A stretch of DNA of 64,000 nt. Source: Carposina sasakii. Lineage: Eukaryota > Arthropoda > Insecta > Lepidoptera > Carposinidae. Location: NCBI GenBank assembly GCA_014607495.2, contig CP053161.1:7759115-7823114 (forward strand). The letters run 5' to 3'. The position numbers were made by a program, and so were the translations under genes. The first letter of the stretch is position 1; each line of letters opens with the position of its first letter. Under the pieces are notes generated by a model. It was not told where the DNA came from. It saw nothing but the letters and a program-made list of their open reading frames with translations, and searched no databases. Below are positions 56,090 to 64,000 of the stretch, piece after piece.

Positions 56090-56600
56090 AGAATGTTTGT
56101 ATTATGGCTGTACCCTTGTGGCGTTTTTACCGAGGCCAATAAGATATCTCTAGTGTATTAAGTAATATGGCTGTGCCCTTGTGGCGTTTTTACCGAGGCC
56201 AATAAGATATCTCTAGTGTATTAAGTATTATGGCTGTGCCTTTGAGGCGTTTTTACCGAGGCCAATAAGATATCTCTAGTGTATTAAGTATTATGGCTGT
56301 GCCTTTGAGGCGTTTTTACCGAGGCCAATAAGATATCTCTAGTGTATTAAGTAATATAGCTGTGCCCTTGTGGCGTTTTTACCGAGGCCAATAAGATATC
56401 TCTAGTGTATTAAGTATTATGGCTGTGCCTTTGAGGCGTTTTTACCGAGGCCAATAAGATATCTCTAGTGTATTAAGTAATATGGCTGTGCCCTTGTGGC
56501 GTTTTTACCGAGGCCAATAAAATATCGCTAGTGTATTAAGTATTATGGCTGTGCCTTTGTGGCGTTTTACCGAGGCCAATAACATTAATGTGTAATTATT
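56090..56600 (+). repeat. 63-bp minisatellite in Gyp-B 3' region, ~8 copies
   Basis: ATGGCTGTGCC recurs every 63 bp from 56104 (56167, 56230, ...), each unit with GGCGTTTTTACCGAGGCCAATA. The last copies are degenerate. Stop codons occur in all units, so it is non-coding. Confidence 0.9.
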
Positions 56601-56780
56601 TTGATTTTGTCGTGCCAAATTGGCGTTTTACCGAGGCAATTAATTATGGTATAACTATGCGTTATGAAGGCTTTTCACAAAAATTATAAGTTTATGATAA
56701 CTAAATTAATATAGGACAAATAGTTTACTTTTGAAAATTGTTACTTATGAGATTTGCGAGCCTGTCGATGCTGGCTGCTT

Positions 56781-56793
56781 GTCAGAATGGCCG
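56781..56793 (+). other. Gyp-B plus-strand primer position: tRNA-Leu-5'-like motif
   Basis: GTCAGAATGGCCG abuts the 3' LTR (TGTGGG). It corresponds exactly to the first 13 nt of a tRNA-Leu with an A at position 6. No purine tract is present upstream. Confidence 0.6.
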
Positions 56794-57284
56794 TGTGGGA
56801 GATTTGTGTATTTATTAATGTAAAATAACATTTGTTTTGTTAAATAAAAATTAATTAGTTGTTGTGTTGACTAGTACGAGGTTCCAGTGACAGGTACGCT
56901 GTTTTACCGACGACCGGGTACTACGAAGTACGTGGTTCCGGTCTCAGGTACGCGGTATAACTGTCAGACGGATACCACGTGGTTAGTTTCCACTTCCCTC
57001 GGTCACTTGTTTATGCCATGCTTTATAAGCGCTTGCAAAACGATAAGCGGACGAGTTTTGTTCCGACTGTTGCGGTGACTGTTTGTAAGGTAAACTGTTG
57101 ATTATACTATTTTTATATAAAGCTATCTTGTCCCATATTATATTGTTAATTATTGATAGCATACAGTTATTTGTTAATAATTTATGTACTTAATTGCACA
57201 ACTGAAATTTTTAAATAGTGTGCTTATTTAGAATAAACATTAAGTATTTATATTTTCGTGTTTTACTTATTTCAATCTCTCTCA
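56794..57284 (+). repeat. Gyp-B 3' LTR, full length
   Basis: 491 bp, TGTGGGAG...CTCTCTCA, with an AATAAA at about 57231. Position 296 is AAG|GTAAAC, a splice-donor-like site at which the 5' LTR copy stops. Confidence 0.75.
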
Positions 57285-57290
57285 TATATA

Positions 57291-57653
57291 TAAAGGCACC
57301 GAGAAGTCTTCACCAGAAGAATCCATAATTATCGTGGGTAGGCGGGCTAGGAGACTTGGGGTTCGATGAAATGATGAAATACTTAGTAAACCGAAAATAC
57401 ACTTCTTTAATGATTCGCCAATTAAATTTACAAATCGTAACGATAAGAGATTACACGGATACAATCAGATTAGTTATTTACTGACGTTCCACTGAACACG
57501 TGAGACGCGTGCGCAACGTCTTTTTACTGCGGTCGCTCAATGACAACTGACTCGGTAATGGCCGCCGTCTCAGTGCCCAGTGTTACGTCTTCTGTCAGGA
57601 GTATGCGGGTAGTTTTGTTATAAGTCAACCGCCATTCCTTCGATGCGCCGTCA
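57291..57653 (-). repeat. Gyp-C 3' LTR
   Basis: 363 bp; element strand starts TGACGGCGC and ends GCCTTTA. One difference from the 5' LTR (G versus A at about 57527/62683). It also carries a copy of the start of the Gag ORF. Confidence 0.85.
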
Positions 57654-57667
57654 CGGCCAATCCTGAC
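57654..57667 (-). other. Gyp-C plus-strand primer position: tRNA-Leu-5'-like motif
   Basis: GTCAGGATTGGCCG abuts the 3' LTR on the element strand. A second related word, GTCAGGAATGGTCGAG, lies 70 bp inside (57737-57752) and extends the tRNA-Leu match to GAG. Confidence 0.6.
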
Positions 57668-57840
57668 TGTCGCACGCCCACGTGCGTTTAGTCATCTTGT
57701 TGAGGATCATCTGAAATGTAGAGATGTCATTACTTGCTCGACCATTCCTGACATAAAGTTACTCCCGTCTTAGTTATTACTCAGCTTAGGACAGGCCCGG
57801 GCGTACATGGCCCTTTCGCCCAGCTTTACCAGACTAAAGG

Positions 57841-58180
57841 GCATGGACTAGGTGTGCTGGACCTTTTCGACCATCCTTACAAAAACCTCGAGGCGTGGAC
57901 CAGGCGTACTGGGCCTTTCCGACCAGCCACACATATCTCTAAGGCGTGGACCAGGCGTACTGGGCCTTTCCGACCAGCCATACATAACTCCAAGGCGTGG
58001 ACCAGGCGTACTAGGCCTTTCCGACCAGCCATACACATCTCAAAGGCGTGGACCAGGCGTGCCAGGCCTTTCCGACCAGCCATACACATATCTAAGGTGT
58101 GGACCAGGCGTGCTGGGCCTTTTCGACCAGCCATTTCCAACTACAAGGTATGGACCAGGCGTACTGGGCCTCTTCGACCA
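57841..58180. repeat. 51-bp minisatellite in Gyp-C 3' region, ~6-7 copies
   Basis: GGCGTGGACCAGGCGT recurs at 57892, 57943, 57994 and onward every 51 bp, each with CCTTTCCGACCAGCCA. Because 51 is divisible by 3, repetitive 62-114 aa frames appear on both strands; these are not genes. Confidence 0.9.
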
Positions 58181-58227
58181 ACCTAATCGTTTATAGAACA
58201 AACTTACAACATTAATAAAGTAGCAAA

Positions 58228-61200
58228 CTATCCAAACTCACTTTCATTTGTGTGATTCTCTAACTCAGAGACAACAGAGATAGTTTCGGAGCCGGCTGTC
58301 ATAGTACCCTCACTCGAAATCGAGATGGTATCGCTGTCGCTATCAACCAGGGATATTTGATCAATTTGCTCCCCCTCGACCGCCGACTCGGCCTCTTGAC
58401 TATCAAGCATATTTGTCGCGATTTCTGCTAAGCCCTCAAAGCCCCTCGGCACTAAACGCAGATTTTCATGTGAATATTTGTAGACACGATTACCGCCGGA
58501 TATGGGCTTCAATTCGTATCTATCGTTAGTTAGTACTTGTGTTATGATAAAAGGTCCGCGGAATTTTCTAGACAATTTAGTTTGATTCCGTTCACTGCAT
58601 TTGATAAAAACGTATTCTCCACATGAAAAGGGTCTTACTTTTGCTCTACCACGATCAAAGCGCTCAGCTTCAGCAACAGCCGCCCTTTGAATACGATCTG
58701 ATGCCGTGTTCCGAATCGCATCTAAATCAGCGCGTTTAGGCGAACTTACGTTTGGCGATATGCTTGATAAGCCTAACGATTGCGCGCGAATACCGAACAT
58801 TAACTCAGTTGGGGTGTACCCAGTGACTCTAGACCTTGTACTGTTTAATGCCAATTGAACATTATCAAGTTCTTCGCGCCAAACTTTATTTGGATCGTTT
58901 TCTATTATGGTTAGAAGACATTTTAAGGTGCGCATGATACGCTCGACTTGTCCATTAGCCCTAGAAGAGCCAGTAGCGATAAGGTGCAATTCAATATTAT
59001 GCTCCTTACAGAATTCTTTAAAGTTTGAACTAACATAGCACCTTCCCTGATCAGCTATGACTCTTTTAGGTGCCCCGAACAGAGAAACCGCCTTTTTCAA
59101 GGCCTTGACTGCGCATACAGAATCTACAGACTGAGTATACTCCAATAGCACATATTTGGTGAACCCATCAATTATTACCGACACGTATTCTTTACGATCA
59201 CTTTTACCACTGAGCTTGCCTGTTAAATCGATGTGGATAGTATGCCAGGGAACTGTAATTTTAGGAATAGGATGTAGTCGTAACTGTTGGGCTCCCGATG
59301 GACCCTTCGAGGCGGTGCATACTATACAAGAATTAACGAACTTTCGGACATTTTTTGCCATTTGTGGGAACCAATACTGTTCATAGATTTTATCGAGTGT
59401 TTTATCGTAGCCTAAATGTTTAATTTCGTTATGCACGTGATTGATTAAAGTCCAAATAAGAGATCGTGGTACTATGGGTAACCAGGAGCTAATTTTGTTA
59501 CGCTCAACTTTTCTGTATAAAACACCGTTACGCACATCGTACGTGTGCGATACGGCTTCTGGCAGTTCGTTATTAGTGTGCTTGCTAATAAGATCCAAAA
59601 TTTCTGAATCTCTATTTTGCTCAACTTGCAGCCAACCATCGTGAAGTTCAACAAAATTAACTAACTTACGTGGGGTTGACAGACTAACTTCAGACTCTTC
59701 TTGTTCTGTTATCGGTTCAGTCGGGGAAGGGAGCGGGTTTCTCGACAAGTAATCAGCGTGTTCCATCTTTCGACCTTCTTTGTACACTATGTCAAAATCA
59801 TGAGCTTGGAGGTACGCCCACCACCGATGGACGCGTGGAGAAAGGTCTACTTTAGATTTTGAAGCCTTCAAAGAATTGCAGTCAGTGAACACAGTGAAAT
59901 GTTGGCCATAGAGATAGTGGCGAAAGTTTTCGACAGCGCGCACCACCGCTAAGGTTTCCAGTTCATATGAATGGTATCTGGACTCCGTATCGGTGGTGCG
60001 GCGGCTAAAGTACGCGATAACCTGGGGTATATTAACGTACCTTTGAATTAAAATGGCCCCGTAGCCTGCTGAACTCGCGTCAGTGTGGAGTTCTATCGGA
60101 ACCTCGGGATTAAAGATCGTCAAAACTGGTTCAGATGTTAAAATAGCGATTATCTTTTCATGGACTTCACGGTGTTTACCGGACCAGGTAATGGGTCCTT
60201 TCAACTTTGTAAGCGGGTATAGAGGACCAGCCAGTGTGGCAAAATTAGGGATAAACCTTCGAAAGTAGGATGCCAGACCGAGAAACTGCCTAACTTGCGT
60301 AGCTGTGGTTGGAGCTGGGACATTAATAAGGGCTTTGATTTTTCGCGGATTGGGTCTCACTTCCCCGGCCTGGATAACGTAACCAAGATAATCAATTTCA
60401 CTTTTTAAGAACTTGCACTTACGCATATTAAAAGAGAAACCGGCTTCAGATAGGGCAGTTAGAACCGCTTCTAAACGACGTAATCCTTCGCTTACATCGG
60501 GTGAAAAGCAAAGCACATCATCCATATATGCTAGAGCTACAGTATCTTTAAGAGATTTTAGTGCTTTGTTGATGCAGCGTTGGTAAATGGACGCTGCATT
60601 TCTTAACCCGAAGGGCATAGCTAAATATTCATACTGGCCATCCGGTGTAACGAAGGCCGTACGTTCTACTGAATCAGATTCCACAGTAATTTGATGGTAT
60701 CCTGAAGCCATGTCCAGAGAGGAAAAATAGTGCGCTCCACTTAGCTTATCTACCTGCTCGTCTATTCTGGGGAGGGGGTAGTGTTCAGGATGTGTATTCG
60801 AATTGAGTTCCCTGTAATCAACACACATCCTGTCCGTACCATCCTTCTTTTTAACTAACAAGATAGGGCTTGCGAACGGAGAAGAACTTTCACGTATGAC
60901 TCCTGCTTCGAGAAGGGACTGAACTTTATCTTTAACTATTTCTTTTTCGGTGGGAGATAATCGATAAGGACGACGTTGTACTGTTTTATGGGGATCAATT
61001 AAATCAATTTTAAGACTACCTGTTGAAACGCGGCGAGTGGGGACGCCCTCTATAAAGAATTTACTAAACCTTTGCAATACGTCTATCAAAGCGAGCTTTT
61101 CAGCGCCAACTAAATCAGTATCGATAGTACTAAAATCAAACATGGTGTCATTACACACATTAATTTCTTTGCGCAATATAAAAGCTAGATGATCACTATT

Positions 61201-62478
61201 AATTTCGACGTGAATACCCTGCTCAAGAATATCTCTTCCTACAATAATTGCTTCCGAGATAGCATTGTCCGGCACAACGTGAAAAAGTATAGACAAGGGG
61301 ATATCTTGGATCGTAACAGAGCTAGTAATTTGCTTAGTGCATTTTACATCTTCCCCACCAATCCCGGTTAAATAAACAGTATCATCGCATTCAGTACCAA
61401 GAAGCTTATCGGCGAAGCTACATTTTACCAAAGAACAGGCCGATCCACTATCGAAAAGAAACAAAATGACCTCACCAGTTGATGTTGACAGGTTACCTCT
61501 CGCTGTTCGCCGCGTACAGATCTGGACGTCCTTGCGGGTGATGGACTCCGCTTGAGTTTTCTTGTTAGGGCAGCTAGTACTGAGATGCCCCGCCTTGCCG
61601 CAGGTGTAACAGGTTACGGTGCGGTCCTTTTCTTTCTCCTTTTCCAGGTTCCTCGGCTTCATGTCACGACGTTTGCGGCAATCTTCCATTTTATGACCCC
61701 GGTGACCGCAGAAATGGCAGCTCCCATTGAATTTGAAATCAGTTAAACGTGGACGCTTTACTTCTGTGTCATGGGCTTCAGACTCGTCGTGGCGTCTCTT
61801 CAACGAAATACCGTTAAGCACCCTGCATAGTTGAGCTCGTGTAGAAATAGTGTGGGAATTGAACTCTCTGCGTATTAGGGCGTCTTTTTGCGACAAAACA
61901 GAAATTGCAAACCCGGTAATGACATCTTCGCCCATTTCAAGTTTTGGGATGCGTTGGATGAGGTTCCACAGTCTCATGGCAGCTTCATTCGCGGTTTCTT
62001 TATTTCCTATTTGGAATCTTAGTACCTCATCGAAATAATCCTGCATTAACATCGGGCGACCGAATTTCGCAAGTAAGATTTCTTTGACGTGTGACCATGT
62101 TATTTCGGCGCTACTTAGTTTGATTAGGCACTTGGCAGCTCGGCCCTTGAGTGCATGCGTGAGCGCAAGCAGTAGCTCTGTTCCAACCAGCTGTCGACTG
62201 TTCACAATTATTTCAGTTAGGTTACACCAACCTTCGATGTCGGAATCGCCTTCATCTGGATCGAATTGGACAAGGCGCGGTGTGGAGTGACTCGGTGATG
62301 AATTTTGAGTAGATGCCAGTATACGGGATAAGAGAGTTTCCATGTTGGTCAGGAAACCTTGCGCCTCGACATTCGTGGTTGATGGGCCAGCGGTCTTACT
62401 GCTGGTCTCCTCAGAATTAAGCCCTCGAGATCCCACTTCTGATAAAGGCACCGAGAAGTCTTCACCAGAAGAATCCAT
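58228..62478 (-). CDS. Gyp-C Gag-Pol polyprotein
   Basis: 1416 aa from ATG 62478 (frame open a further 46 codons upstream, without ATG). In order: capsid region; CCHC knuckles CHFCGHRGHKMEDC (254-267) and CYTCGKAGHLSTSC (290-303); protease FDSGSACSL (DSG 343-345); RT with YMDD (651-654); RNase H (HTDASSAGYG about 798-807; TDCNSL); integrase with H1016, H1021, C1051, C1054 and triad D1084, D1143, E1179 (DD-35-E); GPF-type tail. All catalytic residues seen are present. Gag and Pol are one frame without stop or frameshift, unusual for Gypsy elements. The ATG lies in the 5' LTR, 36 nt before its end, and codons 13-17 (SEVGS) are the primer site. The other frames across 59156-62290 are shadows. 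Confidence 0.92.
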   Translation of the reverse strand: MDSSGEDFSVPLSEVGSRGLNSEETSSKTAGPSTTNVEAQGFLTNMETLLSRILASTQNSSPSHSTPRLVQFDPDEGDSDIEGWCNLTEIIVNSRQLVGTELLLALTHALKGRAAKCLIKLSSAEITWSHVKEILLAKFGRPMLMQDYFDEVLRFQIGNKETANEAAMRLWNLIQRIPKLEMGEDVITGFAISVLSQKDALIRREFNSHTISTRAQLCRVLNGISLKRRHDESEAHDTEVKRPRLTDFKFNGSCHFCGHRGHKMEDCRKRRDMKPRNLEKEKEKDRTVTCYTCGKAGHLSTSCPNKKTQAESITRKDVQICTRRTARGNLSTSTGEVILFLFDSGSACSLVKCSFADKLLGTECDDTVYLTGIGGEDVKCTKQITSSVTIQDIPLSILFHVVPDNAISEAIIVGRDILEQGIHVEINSDHLAFILRKEINVCNDTMFDFSTIDTDLVGAEKLALIDVLQRFSKFFIEGVPTRRVSTGSLKIDLIDPHKTVQRRPYRLSPTEKEIVKDKVQSLLEAGVIRESSSPFASPILLVKKKDGTDRMCVDYRELNSNTHPEHYPLPRIDEQVDKLSGAHYFSSLDMASGYHQITVESDSVERTAFVTPDGQYEYLAMPFGLRNAASIYQRCINKALKSLKDTVALAYMDDVLCFSPDVSEGLRRLEAVLTALSEAGFSFNMRKCKFLKSEIDYLGYVIQAGEVRPNPRKIKALINVPAPTTATQVRQFLGLASYFRRFIPNFATLAGPLYPLTKLKGPITWSGKHREVHEKIIAILTSEPVLTIFNPEVPIELHTDASSAGYGAILIQRYVNIPQVIAYFSRRTTDTESRYHSYELETLAVVRAVENFRHYLYGQHFTVFTDCNSLKASKSKVDLSPRVHRWWAYLQAHDFDIVYKEGRKMEHADYLSRNPLPSPTEPITEQEESEVSLSTPRKLVNFVELHDGWLQVEQNRDSEILDLISKHTNNELPEAVSHTYDVRNGVLYRKVERNKISSWLPIVPRSLIWTLINHVHNEIKHLGYDKTLDKIYEQYWFPQMAKNVRKFVNSCIVCTASKGPSGAQQLRLHPIPKITVPWHTIHIDLTGKLSGKSDRKEYVSVIIDGFTKYVLLEYTQSVDSVCAVKALKKAVSLFGAPKRVIADQGRCYVSSNFKEFCKEHNIELHLIATGSSRANGQVERIMRTLKCLLTIIENDPNKVWREELDNVQLALNSTRSRVTGYTPTELMFGIRAQSLGLSSISPNVSSPKRADLDAIRNTASDRIQRAAVAEAERFDRGRAKVRPFSCGEYVFIKCSERNQTKLSRKFRGPFIITQVLTNDRYELKPISGGNRVYKYSHENLRLVPRGFEGLAEIATNMLDSQEAESAVEGEQIDQISLVDSDSDTISISSEGTMTAGSETISVVSELENHTNESEFG
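62430..62442 (-). other. Gyp-C primer binding site, inside the Gag ORF
   Basis: TCAGAAGTGGGAT abuts the 5' LTR on the element strand, identical to Gyp-A. It is translated as part of Gag (SEVGS). Confidence 0.65.
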
Positions 62479-62805
62479 AATTATCGTGGGTAGGCGGGCT
62501 AGGAGACTTGGGGTTCGATGAAATGATGAAATACTTAGTAAACCGAAAATACACTTCTTTAATGATTCGCCAATTAAATTTACAAATCGTAACGATAAGA
62601 GATTACACGGATACAATCAGATTAGTTATTTACTGACGTTCCACTGAACACGTGAGACGCGTGCGCAACGTCTTTTTACTGCAGTCGCTCAATGACAACT
62701 GACTCGGTAATGGCCGCCGTCTCAGTGCCCAGTGTTACGTCTTCTGTCAGGAGTATGCGGGTAGTTTTGTTATAAGTCAACCGCCATTCCTTCGATGCGC
62801 CGTCA
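62443..62805 (-). repeat. Gyp-C 5' LTR
   Basis: 363 bp, one mismatch to the 3' LTR. On the element strand an initiator-like GAGTCAGTTGT lies about 100 nt in and the Gag ATG about 327 nt in. Confidence 0.85.
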
Positions 62806-62810
62806 TATAT

Positions 62811-63683
62811 AATATTATAAAGAGGTAAACTTTGATTGTTTGTTTGTTTATTTGCAGCGAATAGGCTCCGAAACTACTGGACCGATTTCAAAAATTCTTT
62901 CACCGTTAGAATCCTTATTGGACCTGGATGAACATAGGTTATAAGAATTTCCCGATATTCCCCCGGGAAGGCGACCAACGGGAATTATATATTTTTTACG
63001 AAAACCACTATACATATGAAGCTGAAATCGGGCAGATATGTTCATTGGGGACAGCGAGAGAGGACTAAAAACGGATTTCCCGAAATTCCCACGGGAAGGG
63101 GACCAACGGGAATTATTTTTTTTACAAAAACCGCTGTACATGTGAATCTAAATCGGGTATATGTATATATTCATTAGGGACTGCGAGGAAGCACTAAGAA
63201 CGGATTTCCTGAAATTCCCACGGGAAGGGGACGAACGGTAATTCAAAATTTTCACGAAAATCGCTATACATATGAAGCTGAAATCAGACCTGTATGTTTA
63301 ATTGGGACCCCGAGGAAGCACTAGGAACGGATTTCCCGAAATTCCCACGGGAAGGGGACAAACGGTAATTCAAAATTTTCACGAAAACCGCTATACATAT
63401 GAAGCTGAAATTGGATTAGGGACTACGAGGAAGCACTAAAAACGGATATCCCAAAATTCCCACGGGAAGGGGACTTACGGGAATGTCAAATTTTTACGAA
63501 AACTGCTATTTTTACGAAGTGAAATCGGACTACGAGGAAGCTCTAAGAACGGATTTCCCGAAATTCCCATGGGAAGGGGACCAATGGGAGTTCCAAATTT
63601 TTAAGAAAACCGTTGTACCTACAATGAAGTCGTAGCTATGTACTGATATGTACCGAAGCGAAGCGAGGGCGGGCCACTAGTAA
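62811..63683 (+). mobile_element. Dispersed element with ~127-bp tandem units, second copy
   Basis: Starts ATATTATAAAGAGGTAAAC, has the head with ACTACTGGACCGATTTC and CACCGTTAGAATCC, then about six units with CCGAAATTCCCACGGGAAGG, and ends CGAAGCGAGGGCGGGCCACTAGTA. Related to 43213-44187. The 97-aa minus frame is repeat-derived. Confidence 0.75.
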
Positions 63684-63685
63684 TA

Positions 63686-63845
63686 ATATTACCTATATAA
63701 AGAGGTAAACTTTGATTGTTTGTTTTTTTGCAGCGAATAAGCTCCGAAACTAGGTACTGGACCGATTTCAAAAATTCTTTCACCGTTAGAATCCTTATTG
63801 GACCCAGATGAACATAGGCTATAGGGTTTCGCATAATTTCCTCTG
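63686..63845 (+). repeat. Third copy of the same element, head only
   Basis: TAATATTACCTATATAAAGAGGTAAAC...CACCGTTAGAATCCTTATTGG...AACATAGGCTATAGGGTTTCG, truncated before the tandem units. The 123- and 76-aa minus frames are repeat-derived. 63846-64000 holds nothing recognised. Confidence 0.65.
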
Positions 63846-64000
63846 GGCTGGAATAAATATGAATTAAATACAAAAAAATACCATTTGACGCATGGAGGTA
63901 TAAGTTTGATATACACCATAGAATAACAAGTCCCCAGAAGGGGTCATCAATGACAGATGTATTCCGGGTAGTGAAGCAAAAACGAGTCAAAAATCGATAG

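Larger units (their letters stand above)
52003..57284 (+). mobile_element. Gyp-B: defective Ty3/Gypsy-type LTR retrotransposon
   Basis: The element runs from TGTGGGAG to CTCTCTCA, with TATA flanking (51999-52002, 57285-57288). Order is 5' LTR (shortened), Gag, protease, RT, integrase, tail, 63-bp minisatellite, tRNA-like motif and 3' LTR. The 296 shared LTR bases differ at two positions, so the insertion is recent. It lacks a primer site, part of its 5' LTR, and RNase H; its protease Asp is Tyr and several frames are broken. It abuts Gyp-C. Confidence 0.85.
57291..62805 (-). mobile_element. Gyp-C: apparently intact Ty3/Gypsy-type LTR retrotransposon
   Basis: This 5515-bp element on the minus strand has 363-bp LTRs (57291-57653, 62443-62805) that differ at one base. 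TATA duplications flank it (57287-57290, 62806-62809; the TA run makes the length ambiguous). The single Gag-Pol ORF is unbroken. Primer site, tRNA-like motif and a 51-bp minisatellite are in the same places as in Gyp-A. It is a good candidate for an active autonomous copy that could supply proteins to Gyp-A and Gyp-B. Confidence 0.9.

Noticed and set aside
57848..58196. Repetitive Arg/Gly/Pro-rich frames on both strands
   Set aside because: They come from the 51-bp array before the Gyp-C 3' LTR; every frame repeats the same unit.
62479..62616. 46 extra N-terminal residues of Gyp-C Gag-Pol
   Set aside because: The frame start there is TTG, not ATG; the first ATG is at 62478.

Overview
The window is AT-rich, repeat-dominated insect nuclear DNA, most likely from a moth or butterfly. 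Three things suggest this: many short dispersed families of the kind common in Lepidoptera (tails ending in GAAGTCGGTTAAAAA, RTE-type tails reading ...CGGACGGAGTCGCGGGC...CTAGT, TATG-rich tails); a Penelope-like element with hammerhead ribozymes; and a secreted insect neutral lipase gene. No bacterial gene organisation, rRNA gene or CRISPR array is seen. The taxonomic call is inference.

Host genes are sparse. One is clear: a two-exon secreted lipase at 23.94-25.67 kb (+) with signal peptide, GXSXG serine, Asp, His and a poly(A) signal. Its intron holds a tRNA-like sequence. Two splice-compatible exons of an unrecognised Ser/Arg/Pro-rich protein lie at 50.36-50.76 kb (+). A CpG-rich patch at 37.8 kb could be their upstream promoter or 5' exon, and a second CpG-rich patch lies at 5.8-6.0 kb.

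Layout: 0-13 kb holds foldback elements, a 129-bp and an 86-bp minisatellite, a LINE 3' end and SINE relics. A 324-bp TIR element with an 8-bp target duplication lies at 12.76-13.08 kb. A P-element-like transposon with a split, decayed THAP domain lies at 15.50-16.69 kb. A Ty3/Gypsy-type LTR element (Gyp-A, minus) lies at 17.29-21.93 kb. The lipase follows at 23.9-25.7 kb. A ZSWIM/MULE-like relic is at 29.1 kb and an RTE-like LINE 3' end at 40.2-40.8 kb. A head-to-head inverted Penelope-like dimer spans 42.87-47.84 kb. Two abutting LTR elements, Gyp-B (plus, 52.00-57.28 kb) and Gyp-C (minus, 57.29-62.81 kb), sit in one TA run. A tandem-repeat-bearing dispersed element ends the window.

The main result concerns the three LTR elements. 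In all of them the sequence touching the 3' LTR, where a polypurine tract is expected, is instead GTCAG(A/G)A..GGCCG, which resembles the first 13 nt of tRNA-Leu. In Gyp-A and Gyp-C the primer site touching the 5' LTR (TCAGAAGTGGGAT) is complementary to the 3' part of the same tRNA, offset by 5 nt. The elements may therefore use both ends of one tRNA. Gyp-C has an unbroken 1416-aa Gag-Pol whose ATG lies inside the LTR and whose frame runs through the primer site. Gyp-A and Gyp-B are defective but have nearly identical LTRs, which suggests recent mobilisation in trans. All three carry a minisatellite just before the 3' LTR.
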